DNA of 64,000 nucleotides from Micromonospora sp. CCTCC AA 2012012 (GTDB lineage: Bacteria > Actinomycetota > Actinomycetes > Mycobacteriales > Micromonosporaceae): contig NZ_CP159342.1 in assembly GCF_040499845.1 (NCBI RefSeq), forward strand, positions 6,634,001-6,698,000, in the 5' to 3' direction. Positions 9,507 through 18,417 of this stretch are shown one piece after another (positions within the stretch are counted from its first letter, which is position 1; the number at the start of each line of letters is the position of its first letter). Position numbers and translations under genes: made by a program. The notes under the pieces were generated by a model. That model searched no databases. It was not told the DNA's origin and was given only the letters and a program-made list of their open reading frames with translations.

Positions 9507-9923
9507 ATGACAACGGTCGGAGAGTTCATGACGACCCGGTTGGTGACCATGGACGGCAGCGACACGCTCACCGCCGCGGCGCAGGAGATGCGCGACAGCG
9601 CCATCGGCGACGTGGTGGTGACCGAAGGAGACAACGTGGTCGGCATCGTCACGGACCGGGACATCACGGTTCGCGGCGTCGCCGAGAACATGAACCCGGA
9701 CTCCACCACGCTCAACCAGATAACCAGCCGTGACGTGATCACCGTGAGCCAGTACGACGACGCGGTTGCCGCCGCCGACCTGATGCGGACGTACGCCGTA
9801 CGCCGGTTGCCGGTGATCGACGACGGCCGGCTGGTCGGTCTGGTCTCGATGGGCGACCTGGCGGTCGAGCGGGAACCCCAGTCGGTGCTGGCCGACATCA
9901 GCGCCGACGAGCCGAACAACTGA
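9507..9923 (+). CDS. CBS-domain pair protein
   Basis: 138 residues, ATG 9507 with GAGAGGGGAG upstream. Two CBS motifs make up the whole protein: about 1-58 ('MTTRLVTMDGSDTLTAAAQE' to 'GIVTDRDITVRG') and about 70-130 ('VITVSQYDDAVAAADLM' to 'GLVSMGDLAVE'). Stand-alone pairs of this kind bind adenine nucleotides and act as energy or redox sensors. No partner enzyme is adjacent. A strong stem-loop follows. Confidence 0.88.
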   Translation: MTTVGEFMTTRLVTMDGSDTLTAAAQEMRDSAIGDVVVTEGDNVVGIVTDRDITVRGVAENMNPDSTTLNQITSRDVITVSQYDDAVAAADLMRTYAVRRLPVIDDGRLVGLVSMGDLAVEREPQSVLADISADEPNN

Positions 9924-9939
9924 CCCGTCCGCACACCGC

Positions 9940-9975
9940 ACGACGCCGGCACCCCGGTTCGGGGGCCGGCGTCGT
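9940..9975 (+). terminator. Stem-loop after the CBS gene
   Basis: 10-bp outer stem ACGACGCCGG/CCGGCGTCGT (9940-9949, 9966-9975) with an inner CCCC/GGGG extension, 17 bp after the CBS stop. No T tract. Confidence 0.7.
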
Positions 9976-10090
9976 CGCGTCGGGGGCCTGCCCGGCGCCG
10001 TTCACCCGATCCGGGCGAGGTTGACGCCGTACCCGGTGGGGACCCCTTCTCCGACGTCGAGGGCCGCGGCTCGCGGGAGGAGTGGAACCG

Positions 10091-10462
10091 ATGGTGGACG
10101 CGACCACGAGGTTCTTCGAGGACCTGGACCGGCGGGGGTTCGAACCCCTGTTGGCGAAGACCTCCGGAACCCTGCGCTTCGACCTGCACGAAGGGGTGCA
10201 GACCACGCACTGGATGCTGGAGATCGACCGCGGCAGGCTGGCGGTGAGCCGGGAGGACCGGGAGGCGGACACGGTCGTGGGGACCGAGCCGAGGTTCTTC
10301 GGCGACCTGGTCACCGGCGACGAGAACGCCATCGCCGGCCTGCTGCGCGGCGAGATGACCGTCACCGGCGACCTGCGTCTCGTGCTCCAGGTCGAACGGC
10401 TGTTCCCCGGGCCGCCGAACTCCCGCGGTCCGCGACACGCGTTCCAGGGGGAGGTGCGCTGA
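10091..10462 (+). CDS. SCP2 sterol-binding-domain-like protein
   Basis: 123 residues. ATG 10091 sits 11 nt after GGAGG; a GTG at 10082 is too close to that site. The pattern 'TSGTLRFDLHEG' then 'HWMLEIDRGRLAVSRED' then 'DTVVGTEPRFFGDLVTGDENAIAGLLRGEMTVTGD' is the SCP2 fold (a strand pair, then a helix holding a lipid or small ligand). The stop overlaps the next start (TGATG), tying it to the glycosidase gene. A lipid-binding fold coupled to a debranching-type enzyme is unexplained; the ligand is unknown. Confidence 0.75.
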   Translation: MVDATTRFFEDLDRRGFEPLLAKTSGTLRFDLHEGVQTTHWMLEIDRGRLAVSREDREADTVVGTEPRFFGDLVTGDENAIAGLLRGEMTVTGDLRLVLQVERLFPGPPNSRGPRHAFQGEVR

Positions 10463-12522
10463 TGGGTGCCAGCAACACGGTACGGATCCTGGACGGAAAC
10501 ACCTTCGTCGTCTCCGAGGACACCGGCGACATCGAGGCCACGCCGAGCGAACCGACCGGCCTCTTCTCCATCGACACCCGGTTCCTGTCCAAGTGGGTGC
10601 TCACCGTCAACGGGGAACGGCTCAACGCGCTCTCCTACGACGACCTGCAGTACTACGAGGCGCGGTTCTTCCTGGTCCCCGGCATGGCGACGCACTACGT
10701 CGACGCCAAGCTCTCGGTCATCCGGGAGCGGATGGTGGGCGGCAGCTTCCGCGAGCAGCTGACCATCCTCAACCACGACGAGAAGGCGGTCGACCTGGAG
10801 ATCAGGATGGACGCCGGGTCGGACTTCGCCGACCTGTTCCAGGTCAAGGACGAGATCGTCAACAAGAAGGGCGAGCTCTACACCGAGGTGGAGGCGGACC
10901 GGCTGCGGCTGGGCTACCGGCGCGGGAACTTCAAGCGGGAAACCGTCATCACCTCCTCCGTGCCGGCCCGGTACGACCGGAACGGCTTCGCCTGGACCAT
11001 CCACCTCGAACCCAACGAGCAGTGGGACAGCAACATCGACGTGCAGACGTTCGCGGTCGGCCCGGGCGGGCGCGACCTGCGGATGGGACTGCGGGCGCAC
11101 GGCACCGAGCGGCTCGCCCTCCAGAACGACCTGGAGGAGTGGATCGCCAAGGCGCCCAAGGTGAACAGCCAGCACGGCCGGGTCTCCGCCACCTACCGGC
11201 GCAGCCTGATCGACCTGGCGGCGCTGCGCTTCTCGCCGCTCTCCCTCGGTGGGCAGACCCTGCCGGCGGCCGGCCTGCCCTGGTTCATGACCATGTTCGG
11301 GCGGGACAGCATCCTGACCTGTCTCCAGGTGCTGCCCTTCGCGCCGGACCTGTCGAAGACGACGCTGCGGATCCTCGGTGCGTTGCAGGGCACCCGGTTC
11401 GACGACTTCCGGGACGAGGACCCGGGCCGGATCCTGCACGAGATGCGGTACGGCGAGACGTCCGCGTTCGAGGAACAGCCGCACTCGCCGTACTACGGCT
11501 CGGTGGACGCGACGCCGCTGTTCGTGGTGCTGCTCGACGAGTACGAGAAGTGGAGCGGCGACGTCGCCCTGGTCAAGGAGCTGGAACGGGAGTGCCGGGC
11601 GGCGCTGAAGTGGATCGACGACTACGCCGACCTGGTCGGCAACGGCTACATCTGGTACGAACGGCGCAACACCGACACCGGCCTGGAGAACCAGTGCTGG
11701 AAGGACTCCTGGGACTCGATCTCCTATTCCGACGGCACGCTGCCCCCGTTCCCGCGGGCCACCTGCGAGGTGCAGGGGTACGCGTACGACGCGAAGATGC
11801 GGGCGGCCCGGCTGGCCCGGCAGTTCTGGGACGACCCCGGCTACGCCGACCAGTTGGAGCGGGAGGCCGCCGAGCTGAAGGCGCGGTTCAACCGGGACTG
11901 GTGGGTGGAGGAGGGGGAGTTCTACGCCCTCGGCCTGGACCCGGACGGCCGGCAGATGGACGTGCTCAGCTCGAACATCGGGCACCTGCTGTGGAGCGGC
12001 ATCGTCGACGACGACCGGGCGGGGAAGATCGCCGCGCACCTGGTCGGCCCCCGGCTCTTCTCCGGCTGGGGGGTGCGCACCCTCGCCGAGGGGGAGGTCC
12101 GCTACAACCCGATCGGCTACCACAACGGCACGATCTGGCCGTTCGACAACTCGTTCATCGCCTGGGGTCTGCGCCGGTACGGCTTCGCCGAGGAGGCGGC
12201 CACCATCGCCAGCGGAATCCTCGACGCGGCCACCTACTTCGACGGGCGGCTGCCGGAGGCGTTCGGCGGCTACCAGCGGGAGCTGACCAAGTTCCCGGTG
12301 GAGTACCCCACCGCGTGCAGCCCGCAGGCCTGGTCCACCGGCACCCCGCTGCTGCTGATCCGCACCATGCTGGGGCTGGAACCGCACGAGGGGCACCTCT
12401 CGGCCGACCCGAGGCTGCCGGTCGGCATGGGCCGGATCGAGGTGCTGGACATCCCGGGCCGCTGGGGTCGGGTGGACGCCTTCGCCCGGGGCCGGCTGGA
12501 GCTGCACAAGCTCGGCGACTGA
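10462..12522 (+). CDS. Amylo-alpha-1,6-glucosidase (glycogen debranching-type enzyme)
   Basis: 686 residues. The N-terminal domain (about 1-240) is a glycosidase-type beta domain with 'GLFSIDTRFLSKWVLTVNG'. The C-terminal (alpha/alpha)6 barrel (about 250-680) shows 'AAGLPWFMTMFGRDSI', 'HSPYYGSVDATPLFV', 'ENQCWKDSWDSI' and 'YNPIGYHNGTIWPFDNSFIA'. These are the substrate-pocket motifs of bacterial GDE/MGH-type enzymes that act on alpha-glucans or glycosylglycerate. No signal peptide, so cytoplasmic. It is coupled to the SCP2-like gene, and its exact substrate cannot be read from sequence. Confidence 0.88.
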   Translation: MGASNTVRILDGNTFVVSEDTGDIEATPSEPTGLFSIDTRFLSKWVLTVNGERLNALSYDDLQYYEARFFLVPGMATHYVDAKLSVIRERMVGGSFREQLTILNHDEKAVDLEIRMDAGSDFADLFQVKDEIVNKKGELYTEVEADRLRLGYRRGNFKRETVITSSVPARYDRNGFAWTIHLEPNEQWDSNIDVQTFAVGPGGRDLRMGLRAHGTERLALQNDLEEWIAKAPKVNSQHGRVSATYRRSLIDLAALRFSPLSLGGQTLPAAGLPWFMTMFGRDSILTCLQVLPFAPDLSKTTLRILGALQGTRFDDFRDEDPGRILHEMRYGETSAFEEQPHSPYYGSVDATPLFVVLLDEYEKWSGDVALVKELERECRAALKWIDDYADLVGNGYIWYERRNTDTGLENQCWKDSWDSISYSDGTLPPFPRATCEVQGYAYDAKMRAARLARQFWDDPGYADQLEREAAELKARFNRDWWVEEGEFYALGLDPDGRQMDVLSSNIGHLLWSGIVDDDRAGKIAAHLVGPRLFSGWGVRTLAEGEVRYNPIGYHNGTIWPFDNSFIAWGLRRYGFAEEAATIASGILDAATYFDGRLPEAFGGYQRELTKFPVEYPTACSPQAWSTGTPLLLIRTMLGLEPHEGHLSADPRLPVGMGRIEVLDIPGRWGRVDAFARGRLELHKLGD

Positions 12523-12526
12523 CGCG

Positions 12527-12922
12527 TCAGTGCCCGGGCGGCAACGCGTCCCCGTGCGCCTCGGTGCGGGGGAGCAGGCAGAACTCGTTGCCCTCCGGGT
12601 CGGCCAGGACGGTCCAGCGGGGAAGTTCCCGGACCACCGTCGCCCCGGCCTCCAGCACGGCCGCGCGTTCCTCGGCGTCGCCGACCAGGTCGAGGTGGAT
12701 CCGGCCCGGTGCCGGCAGGTCGGCGGCGGCCGGGCTGATCCAGACGTCCGGGCGGTGGCCGGCCGGGTCGCGCAGCAGCACCGCCTCGGTCGGCCCGAGG
12801 GCGTGGTCGGCCAGCTTCGCCTGGTCCTCGTCGGCGACCGGCAGCCCGGTGACCGCGCTCCAGAACGGCGCGAGCAGGTACGGGTCGCGGCAGTGGATGA
12901 CGATCGCGGCGAGGTCGGGCAT
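12527..12922 (-). CDS. VOC (glyoxalase/bleomycin-resistance fold) protein
   Basis: 131 residues, ATG 12922. A TACCGT hexamer (12934-12929) ends 6 nt before it, again a leaderless arrangement. Two beta-alpha-beta-beta-beta modules are visible: 'AIVIHCRDPYLLAPFWSAVTG' and 'RIHLDLVGDAEERAAVLEAGA' followed by 'WTVLADPEGNEFCLLP', the standard DPEGNEFCL end of actinobacterial VOC proteins. The substrate is unknown. It ends 5 bp from the convergent glycosidase stop. Confidence 0.85.
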   Translation of the reverse strand: MPDLAAIVIHCRDPYLLAPFWSAVTGLPVADEDQAKLADHALGPTEAVLLRDPAGHRPDVWISPAAADLPAPGRIHLDLVGDAEERAAVLEAGATVVRELPRWTVLADPEGNEFCLLPRTEAHGDALPPGH

Positions 12923-12970
12923 GCTCTGACGGTAGTCGGGCCGGAAACCTACGCGGGGTAAAGTTGCCGG

Positions 12971-13717
12971 ATGCCGGAACTCGTGTACCCACCCGTGATC
13001 ACCGCCGCCAAGACGATGTTCCGGGTCCTCGACCTGCGCCTGACCGTGGAGGGCAGCCACCACGTCCCGCGTACGGGTGGCGCAGTCCTGGCCAGCAACC
13101 ACGTCAGCTACCTCGATTTCATCTTCTGCGGCTACGGCGCGCACGAGTCCCGCCGACTGGTCCGCTTCATGGCCAAGCACGAGGTCTTCGCGCACAAGGT
13201 CTCCGGCCCGCTGATGCGCGGCATGAAGCACATCCCGGTGAACCGGTCGGCCGGCGCCGGGTCGTACAGCACGGCCGTGGACGCGCTCCGGCGCGGCGAG
13301 GTGGTCGGCCTCTTCCCGGAGGCGACGATCAGCCGCTCGTTCCTGGTCAAGGAGCTCAAGAACGGCGCGGCCCGGATGGCCCAGGAGGCGGCCGTGCCGC
13401 TGCTGCCCGTGGCGCTCTGGGGCACCCAGCGGCTCTGGACCAAGGGCCGCCCGAAGACCCTCACCCGCCGGCACACCCCGATCACCATCCTGATCGGCGA
13501 GCCGATGGACCCGACCGCCTACCCCGACGCCAACGCCATGACCGCCGAGCTGAAGACCCGGCTGAGCGCGCTGGTGGACCGGGCGCAGCGGGAGTACCCG
13601 GACCAGCCCTCCGGCGACGACACCTGGTGGCAGCCGGCGAGCCTCGGCGGCACCGCGCCCACCCTGGAGGAGGCGGTCGAGCTGGACCGCCGGGCCCGCC
13701 GCAAGTCCACCGCCTGA
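12971..13717 (+). CDS. plsC: 1-acyl-sn-glycerol-3-phosphate acyltransferase
   Basis: 248 residues. It transfers an acyl chain to lysophosphatidate in membrane phospholipid synthesis. The HX4D motif is 'NHVSYLD' (His44, Asp49), and the acyl-acceptor motif 'FPEATIS' lies at 115-121, with 'VPLLPVALWGTQ' as block IV. There is no clear TM helix, only a hydrophobic start. ATG 12971 has a TAAAGT hexamer (12959-12964) 6 nt upstream and no ribosome site. It is divergent from the VOC gene, with a shared 48-bp promoter region. Confidence 0.93.
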   Translation: MPELVYPPVITAAKTMFRVLDLRLTVEGSHHVPRTGGAVLASNHVSYLDFIFCGYGAHESRRLVRFMAKHEVFAHKVSGPLMRGMKHIPVNRSAGAGSYSTAVDALRRGEVVGLFPEATISRSFLVKELKNGAARMAQEAAVPLLPVALWGTQRLWTKGRPKTLTRRHTPITILIGEPMDPTAYPDANAMTAELKTRLSALVDRAQREYPDQPSGDDTWWQPASLGGTAPTLEEAVELDRRARRKSTA

Positions 13718-14318
13718 CCCGGCGCTCCTGTTCCACGTCGGGTGGAGCGGGCGTTCCGGCGCACCGAGCCGGCCTTCTGGCGCGCGTAGCGGTGCCGGAC
13801 CGAGCCTCGCAGGTCGGTCCTCGGTCTGGAGGCTACGAACTTGATGGCAAAGATGAATCAGCCGTGTGACCCCGGGCGCCCCTCGTCCGGGCCTTTTCCG
13901 GGCCGAAGTGCGTGCCGGACCTGTCGGTGAGGTGTTGTCCGGTCGTCGGCATCGTCCGACCGTGCTCTAGGGTGTCGCCCGAGCGTGGTTGCGGTGCGCG
14001 GTGTTCCCCGGCAGCGTGTCGGCTGGCCGGTCGAGTCGTGATTCATTGATGTAATCAAGTTCGTAGCGGCTGGACGGGCAGTCGGCGGTCGGGGCGACGA
14101 ACCGGGCTCTCGGGCCCCGCTACCGCCTCCGGTGCGCACCGTCGGGGGACCGCCTGGGGCGGCCCTGGGGACGGGGTCGGGGCGCAGCGAGGATCGAAGC
14201 TGGTCGGCACCCGCCGGAGCGGAGCCCGTCCTCCGCCCGAGCCGGTCCGCCCCCGGTCCGCCCCCGGGCGAACCCCACCGGACCCGGCCGTCCCAGGCCG
14301 TCCGCCGGCGCCCAGGGT
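13718..14318. other. 600-bp region without a gene
   Basis: No frame here has convincing coding character on either strand. The only structure is the long imperfect inverted repeat at 13832-14067, with a locally AT-richer sequence in its arms. The 3' ends of plsC (+) and the 14319 gene (-) face this region, so it is a convergent intergenic space and unusually long for this window. Confidence 0.6.
13832..14067. repeat. Long-spaced imperfect inverted repeat
   Basis: Left arm 13832-13860 and right arm 14039-14067 are 29 nt each and match at about 24 positions when inverted. The outer 14 (GCTACGAACTTGAT) and the inner 8 (ATGAATCA) are identical, with a variable 7-nt middle. They flank 178 bp that contains no gene. 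Confidence 0.75.
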
Positions 14319-15062
14319 TCAGCAGGCGGAGCCGGGGCGGTTGCGTCGGGTGACCTCCCGCGGCCAGGTGGGCGGCTCGTCGGATTCCGGGCGGTAGTAG
14401 TCGTCGCGGGAGAGGAACTCGACCGGCAGGGAACCGGGCAGCGTGACCGGCCCCGGACCGGGGGACCAGGCCGGGCCGACGCGGCTCGCCAGCGCATCCC
14501 GCTCCGGCGGGGAGAGGTCCACCAGTTCGGGGTGGAGCAGCCGGAACGCGGCCACCGCCCGGCGTACCCGCGCGGCGAGGTCACCGATCAGCCCGGCCGG
14601 GCCGGCCAGGGCCAGCGCCGGCTGCCGGATGGTGCGCAGCGCGTCGCAGACCACCAGCAGCTCCACCGTCCCCGCCGGATCGTCGGCCCGCAGCTCCAGG
14701 CGCGACGGCCACTGCCAGCGGACCTGACCGCTGACCAGGCGGGACAGCCGGGCCGGACGCCGGTGCCGGGCGTCGGCCGGGCTGTCCCGCCCGGGGACCA
14801 GGGCCAGCTCCGAACCGGAGCAGACGTACGTGAGCCGGCGGTCGGTCACGGTCACCGTGGCCGGTGTGGGGAGGGTCCACCGGCGGGTGCTCTCGGTCGG
14901 GCCGAGCAGGTCGCCCGAGACGCCCAGCAGGTGCTGCCCCAGCACCTGCTCACCCGGCTCGGGCACCAGGGCGTACCGCCGGTCGAGCAGCGGCCGGTCG
15001 GTGTCGTCGTGCGCGTCGAAGCGGTGCGGCCCGATGAAGAAGGGCGAGACGTCCTCCTGCAC
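14319..15062 (-). CDS. Protein of unknown function in a two-component operon
   Basis: 247 residues. GTG 15062 follows GGGAGG by 5 nt. No signal peptide or TM segment. The N-terminal half ('RRYALVPEPGEQVLGQHLLG' and on to 'ATVTVTDRRLTYVC') resembles PH/GRAM-like beta domains in which E.vl....g...........vt.t..RL.y is common. The second half is predicted helical. It lies 71 bp downstream of the response regulator on the same strand, so it may belong to that regulon. I do not recognise a family. Confidence 0.6.
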   Translation of the reverse strand: MQEDVSPFFIGPHRFDAHDDTDRPLLDRRYALVPEPGEQVLGQHLLGVSGDLLGPTESTRRWTLPTPATVTVTDRRLTYVCSGSELALVPGRDSPADARHRRPARLSRLVSGQVRWQWPSRLELRADDPAGTVELLVVCDALRTIRQPALALAGPAGLIGDLAARVRRAVAAFRLLHPELVDLSPPERDALASRVGPAWSPGPGPVTLPGSLPVEFLSRDDYYRPESDEPPTWPREVTRRNRPGSAC

Positions 15063-15133
15063 AGTCACCTCCCGGGACGGTTGGCGGTACGCCCCAGCCT
15101 GGTCGACCGCACCACCGGCTGTCATGACACCCG

Positions 15134-15850
15134 TTAGGGGGTCGGCCGGTCGGTCGACGCGTGCGACCGGTAGATGCCGATCTCCTCCGGCCGGACGAGG
15201 CCGTCCTCGATCGCCCGGGCGAGGAGGGCCGCCTTGGTGGCCGCCGGTCGACCCGCCCGGGTGTACTTGATCCGCGCCCGGTCGACGTACTGCTTGACGG
15301 TGTGCTCGCTGATCCGCATCCGGCGTGCCACCGACGCCTTCGACATGGACTGGAACCACAGCAGCAGGGCCTCACGCTCCTTGTCCGACAGGGCCGGCCG
15401 GTCCGGCCGGGGATCACCCACCATCGCCCCGGCCAGCGCCGGTGGCACGTACGGGCGGTCGCTGGCGGCGGCGAGCACGGTGGCCACGCAGTGCTCCCGC
15501 CCCTCGTGCTTGGCCAGGAACGCCACCGCCCCGGCATCCAGCGCGGCGAGCATCGTCTCCGGCTCGGTGTGCTCGGAGTAGACCACCACCCGGCGGCCGG
15601 CGGCGCTCAACTCGGCCAGCTTGTCGATCACCATCCGGCCGTGCAGCCGCAGGTCGAGCAGGATCACGTCGGCCTCCGGCGCGGCCCGCAGCACCACCTC
15701 CGGGTCGTCCCCGGTGGCCAGCACCCGCAGTCGCGGCTCGCTGGACAGCCAGGCCCGCACCCCGTCGACGACCACCGGATGGTCGTCCACGATCGACACC
15801 CCGATCGGCTGCCCGCCCGTCACGTCCTGCGCCACCGGGTCTGCGTCCAC
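15134..15850 (-). CDS. NarL/LuxR-family response regulator
   Basis: 238 residues. The receiver domain (about 15-135) has the acidic pocket at Asp22/Asp23, a phospho-acceptor Asp66 in 'DVILLDLRL', and a Lys in 'AFLAKHEG'. The LuxR-type HTH (about 160-222) shows 'LSDKEREALLLWFQSMSKAS' followed by ARRMRISEHTVKQYVDRAR. Start GTG 15850 has GGGGAGAT upstream and overlaps the end of the pseudokinase gene by 31 bp, so it is co-translated with its sensors. Confidence 0.93.
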   Translation of the reverse strand: MDADPVAQDVTGGQPIGVSIVDDHPVVVDGVRAWLSSEPRLRVLATGDDPEVVLRAAPEADVILLDLRLHGRMVIDKLAELSAAGRRVVVYSEHTEPETMLAALDAGAVAFLAKHEGREHCVATVLAAASDRPYVPPALAGAMVGDPRPDRPALSDKEREALLLWFQSMSKASVARRMRISEHTVKQYVDRARIKYTRAGRPAATKAALLARAIEDGLVRPEEIGIYRSHASTDRPTP

Positions 15851-17067
15851 CTGATCTCCCCGTCCCGTTCCTCCAGAAGTTCCACCGGACCGTGCTGGTC
15901 GGCCGGGGCCGGCGGGCCGGTCGCCTCCGGACCGTCGTGATCCGGCGTGACCAGGCTGATCACCACCTCGTCGGGCTGCGCGACGACGGTCAGCCGGGCC
16001 CCGTCCCGGGCGTCGGCGAGCACCGCCGTGAGCGGGTCGACCAGGTGCCGCCGGACCTCCACCGGCAGCTCCGGCGGCACCCCGATGGCGACCAGGTCGA
16101 TCGGCACGCCCTTGCGTTCCGCCACGTCGGCGGCGGCCCGCAGCTCGTGCAGCAGCGGATCGGGCACGTCGTCCGACTCGGCGATCAACCGGCGCAGCCG
16201 GGCGGCGGCGAGCACGCAGCGGCGGCGTACCTCCGGGTCGGCCGGGTCGGCGTCGCCGGCCGCGAGGGCGGCCAGCACCTCCTCGGCGGTGCCGCTGGCG
16301 ACGGCGAGCCGGGCCCGCCGCTCCGTCCGCGCCTGTTCCGCCGCGCCCCGTTCCGTCTCCACGGCGAGCGCGGCGGTGGCCGTACCGGCCCGGTCCCGGG
16401 CGAGGGCGGCGATCGCGGCGGCACCGACGAAGACCGCCACCGGCAGCGAGGAGGTGCCGTAGGCGTACATCGCGTAGCGGGTCAGGTCGGCGGGGGCGGT
16501 CGCGCCGTCCCCGAGCACGGCCACCAGGGCGATCACCGCGTGCGCCCCGAGCAGCGCGAGCAGCCAGCCGACCGGCCGCCGCCAGAGCACCAGCAGGAAG
16601 AACCAGGCCAGCCCGCCCCACACCCAGTTCGCGGTGGTGAACAGGTACGGCTTGCCGGCGGCGGCGAAGACCGCGGCGTCGACCGCCAGCAGCAGCACCG
16701 CCAGCCGCCGCGCGGGTGGCTGGCCGCCGCGCCGCAGGCGTACGCCGACGCCCACGCCGACCGCCGCGGTCACCAGCCAACCGGCGGCCACCACGGTCGG
16801 CGCGGCGAGCCCCGACCAGGCACCCAGCATCGCCGGCAGGCTGATCGCCCCGTGCCAGGCCAGCGCGATGGCCACCGCCGCCACCCGGGCCCCCCGGTCG
16901 GACGCGTGCGCCACCGCGGCCGCCGCGGCACCCGCCGCGACGGCCCCACCCGGGGCGTCGGCCCCGACCGGGGGAGGGCCGGCTGCGGTCGGGCCGACCG
17001 TCGGCGCGGGCAGCCGCGGGCGCGGCGTCGCGCCGCCGAGCAACGGCGCGTCGAGATCAGCGGACAC
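15820..17067 (-). CDS. Sensor-kinase-like membrane protein without catalytic motifs
   Basis: 415 residues from GTG 17067, overlapping the kinase stop by 11 bp. About six hydrophobic segments fill residues 50-230, followed by a coiled 'TERGAAEQARTERRARLAVASGTAEEVLAALAA' region where a histidine kinase would carry its H-box; no His is present. The last 130 residues look like a shrunken ATPase lobe ('VVAQPDEVVISLV') with neither the N-box nor the DxGxG loop. It is probably a pseudokinase that modulates the adjacent HK/RR pair. Confidence 0.7.
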   Translation of the reverse strand: MSADLDAPLLGGATPRPRLPAPTVGPTAAGPPPVGADAPGGAVAAGAAAAAVAHASDRGARVAAVAIALAWHGAISLPAMLGAWSGLAAPTVVAAGWLVTAAVGVGVGVRLRRGGQPPARRLAVLLLAVDAAVFAAAGKPYLFTTANWVWGGLAWFFLLVLWRRPVGWLLALLGAHAVIALVAVLGDGATAPADLTRYAMYAYGTSSLPVAVFVGAAAIAALARDRAGTATAALAVETERGAAEQARTERRARLAVASGTAEEVLAALAAGDADPADPEVRRRCVLAAARLRRLIAESDDVPDPLLHELRAAADVAERKGVPIDLVAIGVPPELPVEVRRHLVDPLTAVLADARDGARLTVVAQPDEVVISLVTPDHDGPEATGPPAPADQHGPVELLEERDGEIRWTQTRWRRT

Positions 17068-18235
17068 CAGGCCACTCCAGTCGGATCCGGGTCCCGGCAC
17101 CAGGGGCGGAGGTCACCTCTGCCCGACCGCCCACCGTGGCCATCCGGCCGAGGACGGACTCCCGCAGCCCGTACCGGTGGGCCGGGACGGCGGCCGGGTC
17201 GAAGCCGGGACCGTCGTCGGCCACCTCCAGCACGACCGCGTCGCCCTCCCGGGTCAGGCGCAGCGTGACGGTCGCCCCCGGGGCGTGCCGGGCCACGTTG
17301 GACAGCGCCGCCGCCGCGCTCTCGGCGAGCGCCCCGGCGACCTCCGCGGGCAGCACGCAGTGCGGCAGCGACGCCGTGACCGGCAGGTCCGGCAGCCGCC
17401 CCAGCACGGCCCGCAGCCGGTCGTCCAGCGCCACCGGCCCGAGCGCCGGCGCCGACCGCGCGTCGGCCAGGGCGGCGAGGGTACGCAGATCCGCCGCGCA
17501 CCGTTCGCGCAGGGCGGCCGACGGGCCGGAGACCGCACCCAGCCCCACCATGGTCAACGTGGCGAGGACGGTGTCGTGCAGGTCCCGGTTCTGCCGCCGT
17601 TCCGCCTCCCGGGCGGTCCGCGCCAGCACCGCCTCGCGCGCCAGCCGCTGATAGTCCGCGAAGGCCCGGTCGGCGTGCCCGATCCGCCGCCGCATCACCA
17701 CGGTCATCATCGCCGCGCAGGCGGTCTGCACCAGCAGCGTCGCCGCGTGCGCCCGCGCCTCGACCGGGTTGCCGGCGGCCACCGCGCCGGCCGCGTACGC
17801 GGTGAGGACCAGCAGGCCGGCCGGGACGGACCAGAGCGCCGGGGCGGTCGCCTGGGTGTTGATCACCGTGGTGCTGGCCAGCACCGCGAGCCAGCTCCCC
17901 TCGCCGGGCAGCACCTCCGGCGCGACCAGCCACGGCATCAGCAGACAGGCGACGCCGGTCAGCGCGACGTCCCCGACGACCAGGGCCGGGCCGACGCGGT
18001 GCGCCAGCGCGCGCCGGGCGTACCAGACGGACCAGGCGGTGAGCGCGACGACGGCGGGCACCAGCAGACCGACCCGGACCGGCGGGGTGCGGACGGCCAG
18101 GGCCGTCACCACGCCCACCACGCCGCAGGTGAGCCGCAGCAGCGCCGGCAGAGTGGTGAAGATCAGCGAGAACGCGCCGCCCGCCGGCCGGTCAAACGGG
18201 GGCGGCGGCGAGATCGTGGCGGCAACGACCGGCAT
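17057..18235 (-). CDS. Sensor histidine kinase, NarX/DesK type
   Basis: 392 residues from ATG 18235 with GGAAGGA upstream. Roughly five or six TM helices span residues 22-185, then a HisKA_3 dimerisation helix with 'RRQNRDLHDTVLATL' (phospho-accepting His220). The HATPase domain has the N-box 'ALSNVARHA' (Asn313) and G1 'VADDGPGFD' (340-346), with a 'GRAEVTSAPGAGTRI' G2 region. It heads the operon kinase - pseudokinase - response regulator. The input signal is unknown; the sensing part is membrane-embedded, with no periplasmic domain. Confidence 0.92.
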   Translation of the reverse strand: MPVVAATISPPPPFDRPAGGAFSLIFTTLPALLRLTCGVVGVVTALAVRTPPVRVGLLVPAVVALTAWSVWYARRALAHRVGPALVVGDVALTGVACLLMPWLVAPEVLPGEGSWLAVLASTTVINTQATAPALWSVPAGLLVLTAYAAGAVAAGNPVEARAHAATLLVQTACAAMMTVVMRRRIGHADRAFADYQRLAREAVLARTAREAERRQNRDLHDTVLATLTMVGLGAVSGPSAALRERCAADLRTLAALADARSAPALGPVALDDRLRAVLGRLPDLPVTASLPHCVLPAEVAGALAESAAAALSNVARHAPGATVTLRLTREGDAVVLEVADDGPGFDPAAVPAHRYGLRESVLGRMATVGGRAEVTSAPGAGTRIRLEWPGVR

Positions 18236-18417
18236 CGGGGGAGGCGTCCTTCCGGCAACGACCCGGTCGGGTCCGCGCGGCACAGATCGACGCCGGAGAA
18301 TAGCATGCGTGACGACAACCGGTCACCCACGGTACGCGTCGCGTCGCTGCGCCTCCGTGACCCGCTGGGTGGGCGGTACACCGGGCGGTTCCGGCGCCGA
18401 TGCGGTTGACTGCCGGT

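Noticed and set aside
9898..12507. Long minus-strand open frame opposite the debranching enzyme
   Set aside because: Antisense shadow of a gene whose motifs are intact; no ribosome site or motif of its own.
13858..14139. 93-codon minus-strand frame within the gene-free region
   Set aside because: It reads through the right arm of the inverted repeat and has a Gly/Pro/Arg-rich composition with no ribosome site.
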